Below are positions 1 to 8,031 of a DNA stretch of 64,000 nucleotides, piece after piece. The stretch's first letter is position 1; the number at the start of each line of letters is the position of its first letter. Both the position numbers and the translations under genes were made by a program. The notes under the pieces were generated by a model. It was not told the DNA's origin, searched no databases, and worked only from the letters and a program-made list of their open reading frames with translations. This DNA comes from Kitasatospora sp. GP82. GTDB lineage: Bacteria; Actinomycetota; Actinomycetes; Streptomycetales; Streptomycetaceae. The stretch is from NCBI RefSeq assembly GCF_029892105.1, contig NZ_JARZAJ010000022.1, positions 84,952 to 148,951 on the forward strand, written 5' to 3'.

Positions 1-72
1 GACCCCCCGATTTGTCCACAGGGGGAAGAAGGCTTCGGCCGGCGAGGTCAGGCCTGGGGCACGCTTCCCGGC

Positions 73-1725
73 ATGAACGAAGAACGCATTCCCACCGTGC
101 CGCAGGAGCCCATTCCGGGGCAACTGCCCAACCAACCGCCCGTCCGGATGCGCGGCCCGGCCGACATGGCCGAGATGCTGCCCTACCTGCTGGGTTTCTT
201 CCCCGACGACAGCATCGTCGCCGTGGGCCTCCAGGGGCCGTCCCTCCACCAGGGCGGGGTGATCAGGGTCGACATCCCCGAGGACACCGCTCAGTGGCAG
301 CCGATCGCGGCGGACACGGCCCGACTGCTGGTCGAGCTGTCCGAAGAGCGCGACCGCCGTCCCGACCAGGTACTGCTCTACCTCTGCCGAGATCCCGCAG
401 AGGCCGACGGCGGCGGGCCCGGCGGCGGGGAGGGCGGCGGTCGCAGCGTGGTGGCACAGCTCAAACCACTGGCGCAGCATCTGGCGCAGGCCTTCCGCAG
501 TGAGGGCGTGGTGGTGAAGGAGTCCCTGTGCGTCTCGGCCGGCCGCTGGTGGTCCTTCCTCTGCGAGGGGACGGGCTGCTGCGACCCGAGCGGCGTGCCG
601 GTCCGTCCGGCGAGGACGGCGAGCCCGGCGGCTGCCGCGGCCACCTTCGCAGGATTGGCCCCCAGGGGCAGCCGGAAGTCGATCGTCGCGAGCCTGGCTC
701 CGATCGGGGCGCCCGGCGACGAGCCACAGCGCTTGGCGATCGAGCGGGCGGGCCCGCAGCTGCTTCACGAGATGACGGAGCCCGGCGGCCGCCAGGTCGC
801 ACTGGTCCGGACGGTGGAGCTGCTCGACGAGGCCATGGCCGAGTTCCAGGCGGGGGCCCGCGAAGTCACCCCCGAGTGTGCGGCCCGGCTGCTGGTCGGC
901 CTGCAGGACAGGCTGGGCCGGGACCGGGCTGCCGAGTACGCCGAGTCGGAGGAGCTCGGCTCGGCCCAGCGGCTCTGGCGCTTCCTCGCGCAGCGGTGCG
1001 TCCCCCCGTTCGAGCACCTCGCCGTGGCCCCACTGACTCTGCTCGCCTGGACGTCGTGGCTCGCGGACGACTCCGCGACGGCCCGGGTCGTGTTGGCGAG
1101 GGCGCTCGACCTCGACCCCGAGTACACGCTGGCGCAGCTGCTCTACGACTCGCTCAACGGCGGGTTGCTGCCGGACCAGCTGCTGGACAGCGTGCGCAAG
1201 GAGCGAGCCGGCCGCCGCAATTCGGCTCCGCCCGTCGGGCCTTCGGCGGCCGGGCCGCCGGCCGCGCCCGTCGGGCCCCCGCCGGTGGTCGATCTCCCGG
1301 CCCCGCCGATCGGCGCACCGCCGGGTCGTCGCCGGGGCGTTGACCGGCCGACACCCGACGGCAGGCACACCGCGCAGCACACGGGCAATGCTCCCGAGGA
1401 GCTGTCGGACGGTGAGGAGGACGGCCCAGTTGCCCTGGCCGAGGCGTCTCCCGACGGAGAGATCGCAACGGGACCCCTCGGCGCTGACAAGGAGCGCGTC
1501 CTGGGAGAGGGTTGGGCTCCCGAGCGCGGACGCAGCTCGTCGAACGGGCGGGCGGATCCGGGTGAGCCGCGACACCTCGGCCGGGGCGGCCTGCGCAGCC
1601 AGGTCCGCCAGGCCGGGCGGCGGCTGTCCGGCAGACTCCGTTCCGCGGCCCACGGAGTGACGACCGTTCAGCGTGATGGTGTCACGCAGCGCAGGTTCCC
1701 GAACGGCGGCAGGGGGCCGACATGA
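73..1725 (+). CDS. DUF4192 domain-containing protein
   Basis: A 550-residue protein. The stretch MRGPADMAEMLPYLLGF near residues 26-42, followed by a 'PDDSIVAVGLQG' segment, is the hallmark start of the actinobacterial DUF4192 family, whose function is unknown. The DUF4192 region runs to about residue 380. The rest is low-complexity Pro/Gly/Arg-rich sequence, unlikely to fold alone. No signal peptide or membrane segment is seen. The ATG at 73 is the first in frame; no clear Shine-Dalgarno lies in the short upstream stretch, so translation may be weakly initiated or leaderless. The next gene is convergent, on the minus strand, so this looks monocistronic. Confidence 0.85.
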   Translation: MNEERIPTVPQEPIPGQLPNQPPVRMRGPADMAEMLPYLLGFFPDDSIVAVGLQGPSLHQGGVIRVDIPEDTAQWQPIAADTARLLVELSEERDRRPDQVLLYLCRDPAEADGGGPGGGEGGGRSVVAQLKPLAQHLAQAFRSEGVVVKESLCVSAGRWWSFLCEGTGCCDPSGVPVRPARTASPAAAAATFAGLAPRGSRKSIVASLAPIGAPGDEPQRLAIERAGPQLLHEMTEPGGRQVALVRTVELLDEAMAEFQAGAREVTPECAARLLVGLQDRLGRDRAAEYAESEELGSAQRLWRFLAQRCVPPFEHLAVAPLTLLAWTSWLADDSATARVVLARALDLDPEYTLAQLLYDSLNGGLLPDQLLDSVRKERAGRRNSAPPVGPSAAGPPAAPVGPPPVVDLPAPPIGAPPGRRRGVDRPTPDGRHTAQHTGNAPEELSDGEEDGPVALAEASPDGEIATGPLGADKERVLGEGWAPERGRSSSNGRADPGEPRHLGRGGLRSQVRQAGRRLSGRLRSAAHGVTTVQRDGVTQRRFPNGGRGPT

Positions 1726-1910
1726 CCGGGTCCGCCACGCTCCGGGTGGCCGCACCGGCCTGGTTGGGGGCCGCGCTCACCCACCGGCGGTCAGCGCAGC
1801 AGTGCAGGCACAGCGTGTCTCCGGCCGGGCGGGCCGCCCGCCTCGGCCGGCGGCCCGTAGCCCGGCCATGGCCTGCCCACCTGCGACTCGCCGGGCAGTG
1901 GCCCGCACGG

Positions 1911-3224
1911 CTACAGCTCGCCGCGGGCCATCCTGATCAGCCGGTCCAGCACCGCACCACCGCTCACCCGCAGGCCGTCGTGCTCCCACTCGTTGGTCAC
2001 CCAGGTGCGCAGCCCTCGGACGGCCCGCGCCGTCGCCAGAGAGTCGGCGGTGTCCACGTACATGTCGTCGTGGTACACCGCAGCCACCACCGGCACCTGA
2101 TTGGCGGCCAGCTGCTCCGTGTCGTACAGATCGGGCCAGTCACCGCGCTCCGCCAGCAGCTCGGCGGTCTCGCGAAGAGGCTGAAGCGCGGGGTCGGTCT
2201 CGAACAGCGCCGGGTAGATCATCTCGCCGGTGAACAGCACCGGACGGTCCGACGCCAGCGCCTGCCCGGCGTCGAACTCCGGAAACTCCTTGCGGACGCG
2301 CTCCGCCGCCCAGCCCGTACCGGCCGGGGCCACCGAGCGCTGGCCGTAGATGGATTCGTGCAGCAGCGCGTACAGCGGCCCGTGGGTGAAGGACAGCTGG
2401 GCCTGGACGCCGGCGAGGAAGGTGTCCGACAGATCGGGGCCGTCCACGCCCTCGACCCAGGCCTCCTCAAGGAGGTAGTGCAGGGTGTGAGAGCCGGTCC
2501 CGGAGCCGAGCAGCATGCCGAGCCCCTGGAACGCCTGAACGGTCAGCACGCCCCCGTCGGGGAGTCGGGCCGGCGCCTCGACCAGGTGGGCGGCGATCGT
2601 CCGTACACGGGCCACGTCCTGCGGGTAGCGCGCGTAGTGCGCCTCGTTCTTCCGCGCCACGCGCGGGTACGCGGCGCGGTACACGTCCTCCGCAGAACTG
2701 CTCAGCCCGGCCAGACCGCCCGTCACGAATGCCTCACGCAGGCCCTCCGGGGCCAGCGAGAGGTAGGTGAGCGTGCAGAAGCCGCCGAAGCTCTGGCCGA
2801 GCAAGGTCCAACGGTCCTCACCGCCGAGCAGCCGACGGCGGATCAGTTCGGCGTCCCGGACGATCGAGTCGGCGCGGAAGTGGGCCAGGTAGTCCGCCTG
2901 CTGCTGAGGGGTGCCGCGCCGGGCCAGGGTCTGCCGATTGGCCGGGGTGGAGCGTCCGGTGCCGCGCTGGTCGAGCAGCAGCACTCGGTAGTCGTCCAGA
3001 GCACGGGTGAGCCAGGTGTCCCGGCCCAGCGGCCGTCCGGCCTTGCCGCCGGGGCCGCCCTGCAGGAACAGCAGCCATGGCAGCTTGTCCGTCTCCCGGC
3101 CTGCGGCGACGACCTCGCGGGCGTAGACCTCGATCTGCTCACCGTCCGGAGCCCGGTGATCAAGCGGCACCTGGAAGAAGCGGTCGGTCGTGACGATCCC
3201 GGGCAGCCGGCTGGCGATGGACAT
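1911..3224 (-). CDS. Alpha/beta hydrolase, proline iminopeptidase-like (S33)
   Basis: A 437-residue cytoplasmic serine hydrolase. The oxyanion motif QGGPGG is at residues 55-60, the S33-typical DQRGTGRS at about 85-92, and the nucleophile elbow GQSFGG puts Ser at about 145. A C-terminal 'WEHDG' supplies the likely catalytic His. The family removes N-terminal residues, often proline, from peptides, but specificity cannot be read from sequence. The frame stays open far upstream; the ATG at 3224 is chosen because GAGGAG sits about 5 bases before it and family homology begins there. It faces the DUF4192 gene tail to tail. Confidence 0.85.
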   Translation of the reverse strand: MSIASRLPGIVTTDRFFQVPLDHRAPDGEQIEVYAREVVAAGRETDKLPWLLFLQGGPGGKAGRPLGRDTWLTRALDDYRVLLLDQRGTGRSTPANRQTLARRGTPQQQADYLAHFRADSIVRDAELIRRRLLGGEDRWTLLGQSFGGFCTLTYLSLAPEGLREAFVTGGLAGLSSSAEDVYRAAYPRVARKNEAHYARYPQDVARVRTIAAHLVEAPARLPDGGVLTVQAFQGLGMLLGSGTGSHTLHYLLEEAWVEGVDGPDLSDTFLAGVQAQLSFTHGPLYALLHESIYGQRSVAPAGTGWAAERVRKEFPEFDAGQALASDRPVLFTGEMIYPALFETDPALQPLRETAELLAERGDWPDLYDTEQLAANQVPVVAAVYHDDMYVDTADSLATARAVRGLRTWVTNEWEHDGLRVSGGAVLDRLIRMARGEL

Positions 3225-3951
3225 GCAACTCCTCGGTATGTGCTGGTCACGGGCGCGTTGCAGCGGATACCACCGGGGTTCCGAGTGAGAGGCCCGCCGC
3301 CCCCGCACCGTATCCTGACGCCCTACCGGAGCCGGTACGGCGGGCAGACGCAGGGAGGCGGTCCGCGTCGGGGGCTCGGCTCCGTTCGTTCCGTCCAATT
3401 GTCCTCGGCTGCGGATCGGCTGCCCTGACCGGGTTCTTGAGGCAGCTGTCCGAGCCGGTGGTCCGAACCCGCGTGGCCCGGTGGTGGATTCGGCAGTACT
3501 GGACGCCAGGGGCCCAGTTGGGGGTGCCCGCCGCCGGATCGGCGTGACCTGGGGGACATGCGGTGCGTTCATCCTGCGGGCGCCGCCCTCGGGGTGTTGC
3601 CGCCGGCTCGGTGCCGGGCGTTCGGGAACGGAGGCACGGAGGACAGGCGGTGACGTTCCCCTCGGAGGGCTGCGACGGTCCTCGGAAGGCCGGACTGCGC
3701 GGTCGGATGACACACAGGCGGCCGGGCACGGTGCATGGCCGACCTGGCCCGACCTGCCCGCCGACTCAGGTCGGGCAGACCAGGCAGGGAAGGTTAAGGG
3801 GCTGGTGGGGGCAGCTTCGAGGAAGGGCGGAAGCCCGGCCGCTGACGGGTGGTTCACCTGCCCCAGTGGCTTGGCAGCATCAGATCGCGATCGAGCACGC
3901 TCGCGGCCGACCGGCAGCGCCGTCACCGGTCGGCCGAGATAGGAGAGCCAG
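3225..3951. other. 727-base intergenic region between divergent genes
   Basis: Lies between the S33 hydrolase (leftward) and the debranching-like gene (rightward), so it should hold both promoters. Several short open frames cross it on both strands, but none has a credible ribosome site or family likeness. The one clear structure is an inverted repeat with perfect 10-base arms (GCCCGACCTG / CAGGTCGGGC) at 3747-3756 and 3767-3776. Confidence 0.6.
3747..3776. repeat. Inverted repeat upstream of debranching-like gene
   Basis: Perfect 10-base arms GCCCGACCTG and CAGGTCGGGC flank a 10-base loop, about 175 bases before the GTG start of the next gene. It could be a regulator site or an attenuator stem. 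A partial further copy (GACCTGG...CCAGG) surrounds it. No known regulator is recognised. Confidence 0.5.
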
Positions 3952-6711
3952 GTGACCGGCATGAGGCCACCGGAGGCAGGGGCGCAGACAGTGTCGGCGA
4001 CCGCACCACCGTCCGTACCTTCGTCGTTCGATCACGGCCCTGCCCCGGCACCGGCTGCTCCACCTGCATCGGCTCCCCCAATGGCACCAACCGCCCCAGC
4101 GGTGCTGGTCTCGCCGTCGGGGTCCGGCACCGACACCGACTCGGGGCCGATCGAATCGTCGGCTGCGCGTTGGCCCGATGTTCCCGCCGCGCCGCCAGGA
4201 ACATCGGCCACCGAATTCGCTTCAGCCACTTCCTCGGCGGACGGGGCGACCAGCCCCGGCCCGGCCGACGGCCTTGCCAGTACTGCTGCCCCGACCGCCG
4301 GGAGATCGTTCGACATGCCTTCGCCCGACGCAGCTGCTCACGGCACCCCGCTACCTGCCCTGCCACTGCCTGCCCCGCCACTGTCTGCGAGAGCTCTCGC
4401 TGCCTCGCCGCTCGGAGCACCACCGTTCGGAAAGCCTGCAACCGGCCCTGGTCATCCGGGGGCAGCCCCTGCCGGAGCGTCCCCGCACGGGGTCTCAGCC
4501 GGTGAGGCACCACGCCCCGCCGCGCGCCCCGAGCAGCAGGGCACGGGGCAGCTGCGTCCGCCAACCCAGGCACGTCCGCAACCGGCACCCATGCACGCCG
4601 CTGCCCAGACCTTGGCGCACTCTGCGGTCCTCTGCGTCAACGCTCCGGCAATGGCCGTCTCCGGGGCCGACGGTCAGCTCCGTGGGCAGAGTCTCCATGG
4701 CTTCTACCGAGCCGGCATCCGGGTCCTGGCCCGAATGGAGCTGCGGTTGGGCGGCATCGAGCCGCTGCCGCTCCAGGGCGCGCTGACCTCGACTGCCGAG
4801 GCCCGCTTCGTCGGCGCTGTCCGGATCCCCGGAGACCCGGATCCGGACCCGGCGCTGACCGTCGAGCGGCTCCGCCACGCCGATGGTATGGAGACGATCA
4901 CCGTACGCAACACGGGTGGCCGTCCCGCTCGACTCCCGCTGGAGATCGCGCTCGGCACGGACCTCGGCCTGCTCGCCGATATCGCCGCAGGGCGGCGTCT
5001 CGCCGATCTCCCGGGTCAGGTCCAGTCGGCCGGACTGCGCTGGGCAGGGCAGGGCCACAGCGCCACGGTAGCGGCCCGCCCGTCCCCGCACGCTGTGCTG
5101 GCCGGAGCCGGGATGCTGCGCTGGGAGTTGGAGGTGCAGCCCGGTGCCCGCTGGTCGGTCGAGTTGCGGACGGGGTTCGAGACTTCGGCACCGGCGGCCC
5201 TCCGCCCGCCCATCGGCCGGGCACAGGGGGTCCCGCTGCCCTGGTCGGAGCCGGAGGTGCGATGCGACGACTCACGGGTGGAACGGCTCCTCCCGCGTTC
5301 CCTCGGTGCACTCGGGGGTCTGCTGCTCGCTGACGCCGACCGGCCGACGGACCTCTACTCGGCGTCCGGAGTGCCATGGCGCTTCGGCCTCACCGCAGCC
5401 GATGCGCTCTGGGCAGCCAGACTGACCCTGCCCCTCGGCACTCGGCTCACATCCGGGACGCTGCGGGCCCTGGCGCGCCGTCAGCACCCGGGCAGTGGCT
5501 CGCCCGGCTCGCCGGGCCAGCCCAGTCCGGGTACCTCGAACGCCTCCGCTGCGCCCTCCGGGCCGACCAGCGCGGCGCAGGGTCCGTGGTCCCGGCCCGA
5601 AGGCCTCCTCCCGGGCGGACTGCGACACGGTGGCCCCGAACTACCGCCGTCCTCCACGGCCACCGAGGCCACGCTGCTCTTCGTGACCGTGCTGGCCGAG
5701 GCGTGGCGCTGGGGCCTGCCTGAACAGGAGGTCGCCGAGCTGCTCCCGGCTGCCGAACGGGCCCTGGCCGCCCTGCGGGCCAATGTCAGCGACGCCTCGG
5801 GCGGCTTCCCGACCGCCGGTCCGGGTGGCTTTGTGACCGACCTCGGACGCTCGGCCGAGGAGCGGGCCGCCCGCCCGTTGCCCGCGCGGTGCGAGGTGCA
5901 GGCCCAGGCGTACCGGGCCGCGCTGCACGGGGCCGAGCTACTGGACGCCTTCGGCCGCCCCGGTGCCGGAGAGTGGCGTACCTGGGCGGCTGGGCTGCGC
6001 GAGCGGTTCCGAGAGGAGTTCTGGATCGACGACCTGTCAGGAGGTCGTCCAGCAGCAGCACTTGCTGGCCCTGGCCGTCCACTGCCCACCGTCGCCGCCT
6101 CCCTGGTGCACCTCCTCGACCTGGGTCTGTCGGCTGACGGCGCCCATCACGAGGGTCTGCTCGACCGCGAGCAGACCCGGACTCTCGCTCAGCGGTTGGC
6201 GGCCCCCGAGTTCGACTGCGGCTGGGGCCTGCGCACCCTGAGCGCGAAGTCGCCCCGGTTCAACCCGCTCGGGCACCGCAGCGGGGCCGTGCGGGTGCAC
6301 GAGACCGTGCTCGCCGTGGCAGGCCTGGCCGAGGCCGGGTTCGAGCGGGAGGCCGGGGCGTTGCTGGAGGGCCTGTTGGATGCCTCGACGCACTTCGAAG
6401 GGCGGCTGCCCGAGATGTACGCAGGGGAGCAGCGGGTGGCGGACTGTCCACCAGTGCCGCATCCGGCGGCCTGCCGCCCTGCGGCGGTATCGGCGGCTGC
6501 GGCGGTCCACTTGGTGCTGTCGCTCGCCGGGGTGCGCCCCGACGTGCCCGCAGGGCGGGTGGTGGTGCGCCCGGCCAGCACGGCACCGGTGGGGGAGTTG
6601 GAGCTCGCCGGGCTGCGGGTGGCGGGGGAGCCGTTCTCGGTCCGGGTCAGCCGGATCGGCGTCGCCGTGGTGGAGGAGGCATCGTCGGCGCTTCAGCTGG
6701 GGACGCGCTGA
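3952..6711 (+). CDS. Glycogen-debranching N-terminal domain protein
   Basis: A 919-residue protein. Residues 1 to about 210 are Pro/Ala/Ser-rich and probably disordered. About 215-400 match the N-terminal domain of the amylo-alpha-1,6-glucosidase-like family ('LHGFYRAGIRVLARMEL', 'GTDLGLLADIAAG'). The rest resembles the alpha/alpha-barrel catalytic domain ('NPLGHRSGAVRVHETVLAVAGL'). In many relatives the barrel carries PWF-x-TLFGRDSL and YHRGSVWPHD motifs; here the matching segments read PWRFGLTAADAL and HRSGAVRVHET, so activity is uncertain. Start is GTG 3952 with AGGAG six bases upstream; a later ATG at 3961 is possible. Role in alpha-glucan metabolism is inferred from family only. Confidence 0.75.
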   Translation: MTGMRPPEAGAQTVSATAPPSVPSSFDHGPAPAPAAPPASAPPMAPTAPAVLVSPSGSGTDTDSGPIESSAARWPDVPAAPPGTSATEFASATSSADGATSPGPADGLASTAAPTAGRSFDMPSPDAAAHGTPLPALPLPAPPLSARALAASPLGAPPFGKPATGPGHPGAAPAGASPHGVSAGEAPRPAARPEQQGTGQLRPPTQARPQPAPMHAAAQTLAHSAVLCVNAPAMAVSGADGQLRGQSLHGFYRAGIRVLARMELRLGGIEPLPLQGALTSTAEARFVGAVRIPGDPDPDPALTVERLRHADGMETITVRNTGGRPARLPLEIALGTDLGLLADIAAGRRLADLPGQVQSAGLRWAGQGHSATVAARPSPHAVLAGAGMLRWELEVQPGARWSVELRTGFETSAPAALRPPIGRAQGVPLPWSEPEVRCDDSRVERLLPRSLGALGGLLLADADRPTDLYSASGVPWRFGLTAADALWAARLTLPLGTRLTSGTLRALARRQHPGSGSPGSPGQPSPGTSNASAAPSGPTSAAQGPWSRPEGLLPGGLRHGGPELPPSSTATEATLLFVTVLAEAWRWGLPEQEVAELLPAAERALAALRANVSDASGGFPTAGPGGFVTDLGRSAEERAARPLPARCEVQAQAYRAALHGAELLDAFGRPGAGEWRTWAAGLRERFREEFWIDDLSGGRPAAALAGPGRPLPTVAASLVHLLDLGLSADGAHHEGLLDREQTRTLAQRLAAPEFDCGWGLRTLSAKSPRFNPLGHRSGAVRVHETVLAVAGLAEAGFEREAGALLEGLLDASTHFEGRLPEMYAGEQRVADCPPVPHPAACRPAAVSAAAAVHLVLSLAGVRPDVPAGRVVVRPASTAPVGELELAGLRVAGEPFSVRVSRIGVAVVEEASSALQLGTR

Positions 6712-6720
6712 GAGAAGCTG

Positions 6721-6795
6721 GCAGGGCAGGGCAGGGCAGGGCAGGGCAGGGCAGGGCAGGGCAGGGCAGGGCAGGGCAGGGCAGGGCAGGGCAGG
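6721..6795 (+). repeat. GCAGG pentanucleotide tandem array, about 15 copies
   Basis: About fifteen uninterrupted copies of GCAGG begin 10 bases after the stop codon of the debranching-like gene. Read as GGGCA, the plus strand has repeated GGG runs separated by CA, a pattern able to form G-quadruplexes. Such arrays change length by slippage. It lies in the space before the Nudix regulator gene. Confidence 0.95.
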
Positions 6796-6963
6796 TGTGG
6801 TGCTGCTGGTGGCCGACTGCGGACGAGGTGCCGTCGCGCCGCGATACTGCGAGATATCGCAGGCGTCGGGTCGGCCGATCGGCTGGGCCGACAACGGCCT
6901 TTCGGAGGAGCGCGACGGTGCGGTCCGACGGACCTGTCCGGTCTGTCCCTGCCCAACCCTGTG

Positions 6964-6996
6964 CTTATCGTCAGAGAGACGACTATGATCGTCGTC
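6964..6996. promoter_or_regulatory. Palindromic operator at the start of the Nudix regulator gene
   Basis: Two overlapping inverted repeats sit just before and across the gene start: TTATCGTC-agaga-GACGACTA (about 6965-6985, 6 of 8 arm positions matched) and GACGAC-tatgatc-GTCGTC (6978-6996, perfect arms). NrtR regulators bind palindromes next to their targets, so autoregulation is likely. Operator identity is inferred from position and symmetry. Confidence 0.6.
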
Positions 6997-7740
6997 ATGT
7001 CGCGTTATGACCGGTCGGCCTTCCCCCCGTTCGCTGTCACGGTCGACCTGGTGGTGCTGACGGTGCGGGAGCACGCGTTGTGTGCACTCCTGGTGCGCCG
7101 TGGTGAGCCCCCGTTCCAGGGTTACTGGGCGCTGCCCGGCGGCTTCGTACGCCCTGACGAGGGCCTGGCGGAGGCAGCCTCACGGGAGCTTGCCGAGGAG
7201 ACCGGCCTGCGCGCGCACTCCACTCCCGGCCAGGGTTCGGCCGGAGCACACCTGGAGCAGCTCGCGACCTACGGCCACCCTCAGCGCGACCCCCGGATGC
7301 GGGTGGTCAGCGTGGCCCATCTCGCGCTCGCCCCCGATCTGCCGACCCCACGCGCCGGTGGGGATGCCCGTAGTGCTCGCTGGGCGCCGGTCGCCGAGCT
7401 GGTCGGGCAGGGCCCGGCCGAGGGGGTTCCGCTCGCCTTCGACCACGGGGAGATCCTGGCCGACGGTGTGGAGCGGGCCCGATCCAAGATCGAGTACTCC
7501 TCGCTCGCCACCGCGTTCTGCCCGCCGGAGTTCACCGTCGGCGAGCTGCGCCAGGTTTACGAGGCCGTCTGGGGCGTGGCCCTGGATCCGCGCAACTTCC
7601 ACCGCAAGGTCACCGGCACTCCTGGGTTCCTGGTGCCCTCCGGCAGTACGACGACCCGTCAGGGCGGCCGTCCCGCCCAGCTCTTCAAGGCAGGCGGGGC
7701 AACCGTTCTGAACCCGCCCATGCTCCGCCCTGAGTCGTGA
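6997..7740 (+). CDS. NrtR-type Nudix domain transcriptional regulator
   Basis: A 247-residue protein. Residues about 10-150 form a Nudix domain with the complete signature G-x5-E-x7-REL-x-EE-x-GL at about 49-71, so metal-binding residues are retained. The C-terminal part ('PPEFTVGELRQVYEAVWG', then 'NFHRKVTGTPGFL') matches the winged helix-turn-helix of NrtR, the ADP-ribose-responsive repressor of NAD genes in many bacteria. The operator-like palindromes at the start support self-control. ATG 6997 gives the family-typical start (SRYDRSAFPPFAVTVDLVV); ATG 6985 or GTG 6961 are alternatives, but lie in the operator. No NAD gene is adjacent, so targets are elsewhere or the ligand differs. Confidence 0.8.
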   Translation: MSRYDRSAFPPFAVTVDLVVLTVREHALCALLVRRGEPPFQGYWALPGGFVRPDEGLAEAASRELAEETGLRAHSTPGQGSAGAHLEQLATYGHPQRDPRMRVVSVAHLALAPDLPTPRAGGDARSARWAPVAELVGQGPAEGVPLAFDHGEILADGVERARSKIEYSSLATAFCPPEFTVGELRQVYEAVWGVALDPRNFHRKVTGTPGFLVPSGSTTTRQGGRPAQLFKAGGATVLNPPMLRPES

Positions 7741-7831
7741 TCGCGCCTCGAATCGTGACCGCCCGGTCGGCCCGGTCGGCCGGATGGACCCGGTCCCAGC
7801 CTGACCGGCCCGCCTTTGCAGTCCTTCCCGG

Positions 7832-7866
7832 CGCTTCGAAGCGTTGACCGTCTGTCACGTCTGACA
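7832..7866. promoter_or_regulatory. Two short palindromes upstream of ABC gene pair
   Basis: A perfect 12-base palindrome CGCTTCGAAGCG (7832-7843) is followed by TTGACC, a -35-like hexamer, and then by TGTCA-cgtc-TGACA (7853-7866). No good -10 was found at standard spacing. Together they look like a regulated promoter for the following ABC genes. Confidence 0.35.
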
Positions 7867-8031
7867 AATCTGTCGCCTGATCGAGTGAGCTGCGCGGCCA
7901 CACCGTGCACGATGCATCCGTAATGCCCGTTTTCTCCGCCAATGCGTCCTAGTGTGCTGGCGCGGGCATGCTCAGGGACCACCCGTGATGCCCGTGGACC
8001 CGGTCGGCCGAGGACATGGGAGCAGGCAGCG

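Noticed and set aside
3481..3942. Open frames in the gap upstream of the debranching-like gene
   Set aside because: Overlapping candidates in several frames, none with a ribosome site or recognisable sequence; more likely promoter region.
6721..6795. CRISPR-like repeat array
   Set aside because: Five-base units without spacers and no cas genes; a simple microsatellite.
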